Notes under the pieces: generated by a model
The model's input: the letters and a program-made list of their open reading frames with translations, nothing else
The model's database searches: none
Told to the model about the DNA's origin: nothing
From: Bacteroidota bacterium
GTDB taxonomy: Bacteria; Bacteroidota; Bacteroidia; Flavobacteriales; Flavobacteriaceae
Direction of reading: 5' to 3'
NCBI GenBank assembly: GCA_004356305.1
Contig: SMXJ01000131.1
Span: 1-23,812, forward strand
DNA: 23,812 nt
Position numbers and translations under genes: made by a program
Part shown: in pieces, positions 22,927 to 23,812 of the stretch
How the letters are laid out: the number at the start of each line of letters is the position of its first letter
Numbering within the stretch: the stretch's first letter is position 1

Positions 22927-23812
22927 TAATTCGATAACTTTTAGCTTTGCAAATCGGAGTAGCAACTTTTTCAATCCTCCATTTTCAAAATCAATTTCCG
23001 CCCTGGTGTCTGCTCCAACTCCTTCTATCTTTAGGATCTTCCCTTTCCCGAAGCGGACATGTTCCACGATCATCCCTTTATGAAGATCTGCAGACACCGG
23101 GTCGAAATTCTTATCGGGGCTGTTCATCGGTTTTAATCTCCTCAATTTCCGTAATTGAGCTTCGCTCGGGTCTTTGGCTGATGTTCTTTTAAGGGGTTTT
23201 CGCAATCGCAACTTACTTTTATCCACTGCACCAAAAATATCGGAATTTATCAATGGCTTATAGCGATGCTCTGTGACAGGGGTTATATATTCCAGATAAC
23301 TATCGTCGATTTCCTCTATAAATCGGCTGGGTTCCGCGTCGATCAATTTACCCCAGCGATATCGACTTTGGCAATAAGTTAAGATCGCTTGTTTTTCGGC
23401 CCGGGTGATTGCCACGTAAAAAAGACGTCTCTCTTCTTCCAGTTCGGCCCGGGTGTTCAAACTCATTCCATTTGGAAACAGATCTTCTTCCATTCCTACT
23501 ATATAGACGTATGGAAACTCCAATCCCTTCGCCAGATGTACGGTCATCAGTGCCACTTTATTTTCATCTCCGTTATCGTTGTCCAGATCGGTCACTAGGG
23601 CGACATCTTCTAAAAATTCAGCCAATGAACCCGTTGTATCTGCCAATTCTTTTTGCTCTTCTACAAAATCGCGCATCCCATTGAGCAACTCTTCAATATT
23701 TTCGATGCGGGCAATACCTTCAGGGGTTCCTTCCTTTTTTAACTCTTGAACCAAACCCGTATTTTTCGTAACATGTTCGGCGATCTCAAAAGCATCGTAG
23801 CCTCTATTGAGT
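22924..23812 (-). CDS. uvrD: UvrD/PcrA-type DNA helicase, C-terminal part (5' end outside window)
   Basis: About 295 residues of a superfamily 1A helicase are visible; the frame continues past the right edge (LNRGYDAFEIAEHVTKNTG precedes the internal TTG at 23754). Helicase motif V is in ALMTVHLAKGLEFPYVYIVG, followed by MEEDLFP. Motif VI is EEERRLFYVAITRA, with the arginine that senses ATP. The C terminus VRFGKGKILKIEGVGAD through RFAKLKVIEL is the Tudor-like RNA-polymerase-binding tail of PcrA/UvrD, which separates it from Rep and RecB types. The protein acts in nucleotide-excision and mismatch repair, and in removing stalled polymerase or recombination intermediates. The DNA-binding 2B-domain end is partly visible. 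Motifs I-IV are not visible, so intactness cannot be judged. Confidence 0.92.
   Translation of the reverse strand, partial: LNRGYDAFEIAEHVTKNTGLVQELKKEGTPEGIARIENIEELLNGMRDFVEEQKELADTTGSLAEFLEDVALVTDLDNDNGDENKVALMTVHLAKGLEFPYVYIVGMEEDLFPNGMSLNTRAELEEERRLFYVAITRAEKQAILTYCQSRYRWGKLIDAEPSRFIEEIDDSYLEYITPVTEHRYKPLINSDIFGAVDKSKLRLRKPLKRTSAKDPSEAQLRKLRRLKPMNSPDKNFDPVSADLHKGMIVEHVRFGKGKILKIEGVGADTRAEIDFENGGLKKLLLRFAKLKVIEL

Overview
The window looks like chromosomal core DNA of a marine-type Flavobacteriaceae (phylum Bacteroidota). GC is moderate, genes are dense, Shine-Dalgarno sequences are absent or weak, and several upstream regions carry the Bacteroidota -7 element TAnnTTTG. The gene content also fits: the 60-residue membrane protein next to ettA, a menaquinone (men) gene run, secreted S9 and M24 peptidases, and Cys-anchored OmpA and metallo-hydrolase lipoproteins. 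The genus cannot be fixed from the sequence alone.

Layout. 1-2676 (+): end of a fused formimidoyltransferase-cyclodeaminase (histidine degradation), a MarR-GNAT fusion regulator with a good promoter and palindrome, and a lipoprotein metallo-beta-lactamase-fold protein. 2686-7662 (-): secreted S9 peptidase, HAD phosphatase, the ribosome-associated ABC-F protein EttA and a small membrane protein. Between HAD and ettA, on the + strand, lies a remnant of the helix-turn-helix end of a LuxR-like regulator. 7881-11308 (+): biotin-dependent acyl-CoA carboxylase beta subunit coupled to an MFS transporter, then a DoxX-like protein. 11316-17967 (-): secreted M24 peptidase, then menE, CPBP protease, menC, a four-helix-bundle (IVP-like) gene, a UPF0173 hydrolase and menA. 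Transcription runs from menA towards menE. 18150-18524 (+): a second DoxX protein. 18566-19573 (-): holA. 19684-22134 (+): stand-alone HsdR-N nuclease-like protein, family 2 glycosyltransferase and OmpA lipoprotein, closed by a clear intrinsic terminator. 22215 to the end (-): YciO-type protein and the C-terminal part of a UvrD/PcrA helicase.

How the genes work together. The men genes supply three enzymes of classical menaquinone synthesis: MenC makes o-succinylbenzoate, MenE activates it, and MenA prenylates dihydroxynaphthoate. menF, menD, menB and menH are not in the window. The rest is mainly housekeeping. There is no CRISPR array, prophage, transposase, rRNA or tRNA that I can support.

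The most unusual points are: (1) an AT-rich IVP-like gene inserted in the men run, bordered by five 8-bp TTGGAYTG tandem repeats on one side and an inverted copy of the same sequence on the other; (2) the decayed LuxR-type helix-turn-helix fragment; (3) the MarR-GNAT fusion with a perfect 8+8 palindrome overlapping its -33 box; and (4) a lone HsdR-N-like PD-(D/E)xK protein divergent from holA. I found no multi-gene system that I could defend as completely new.
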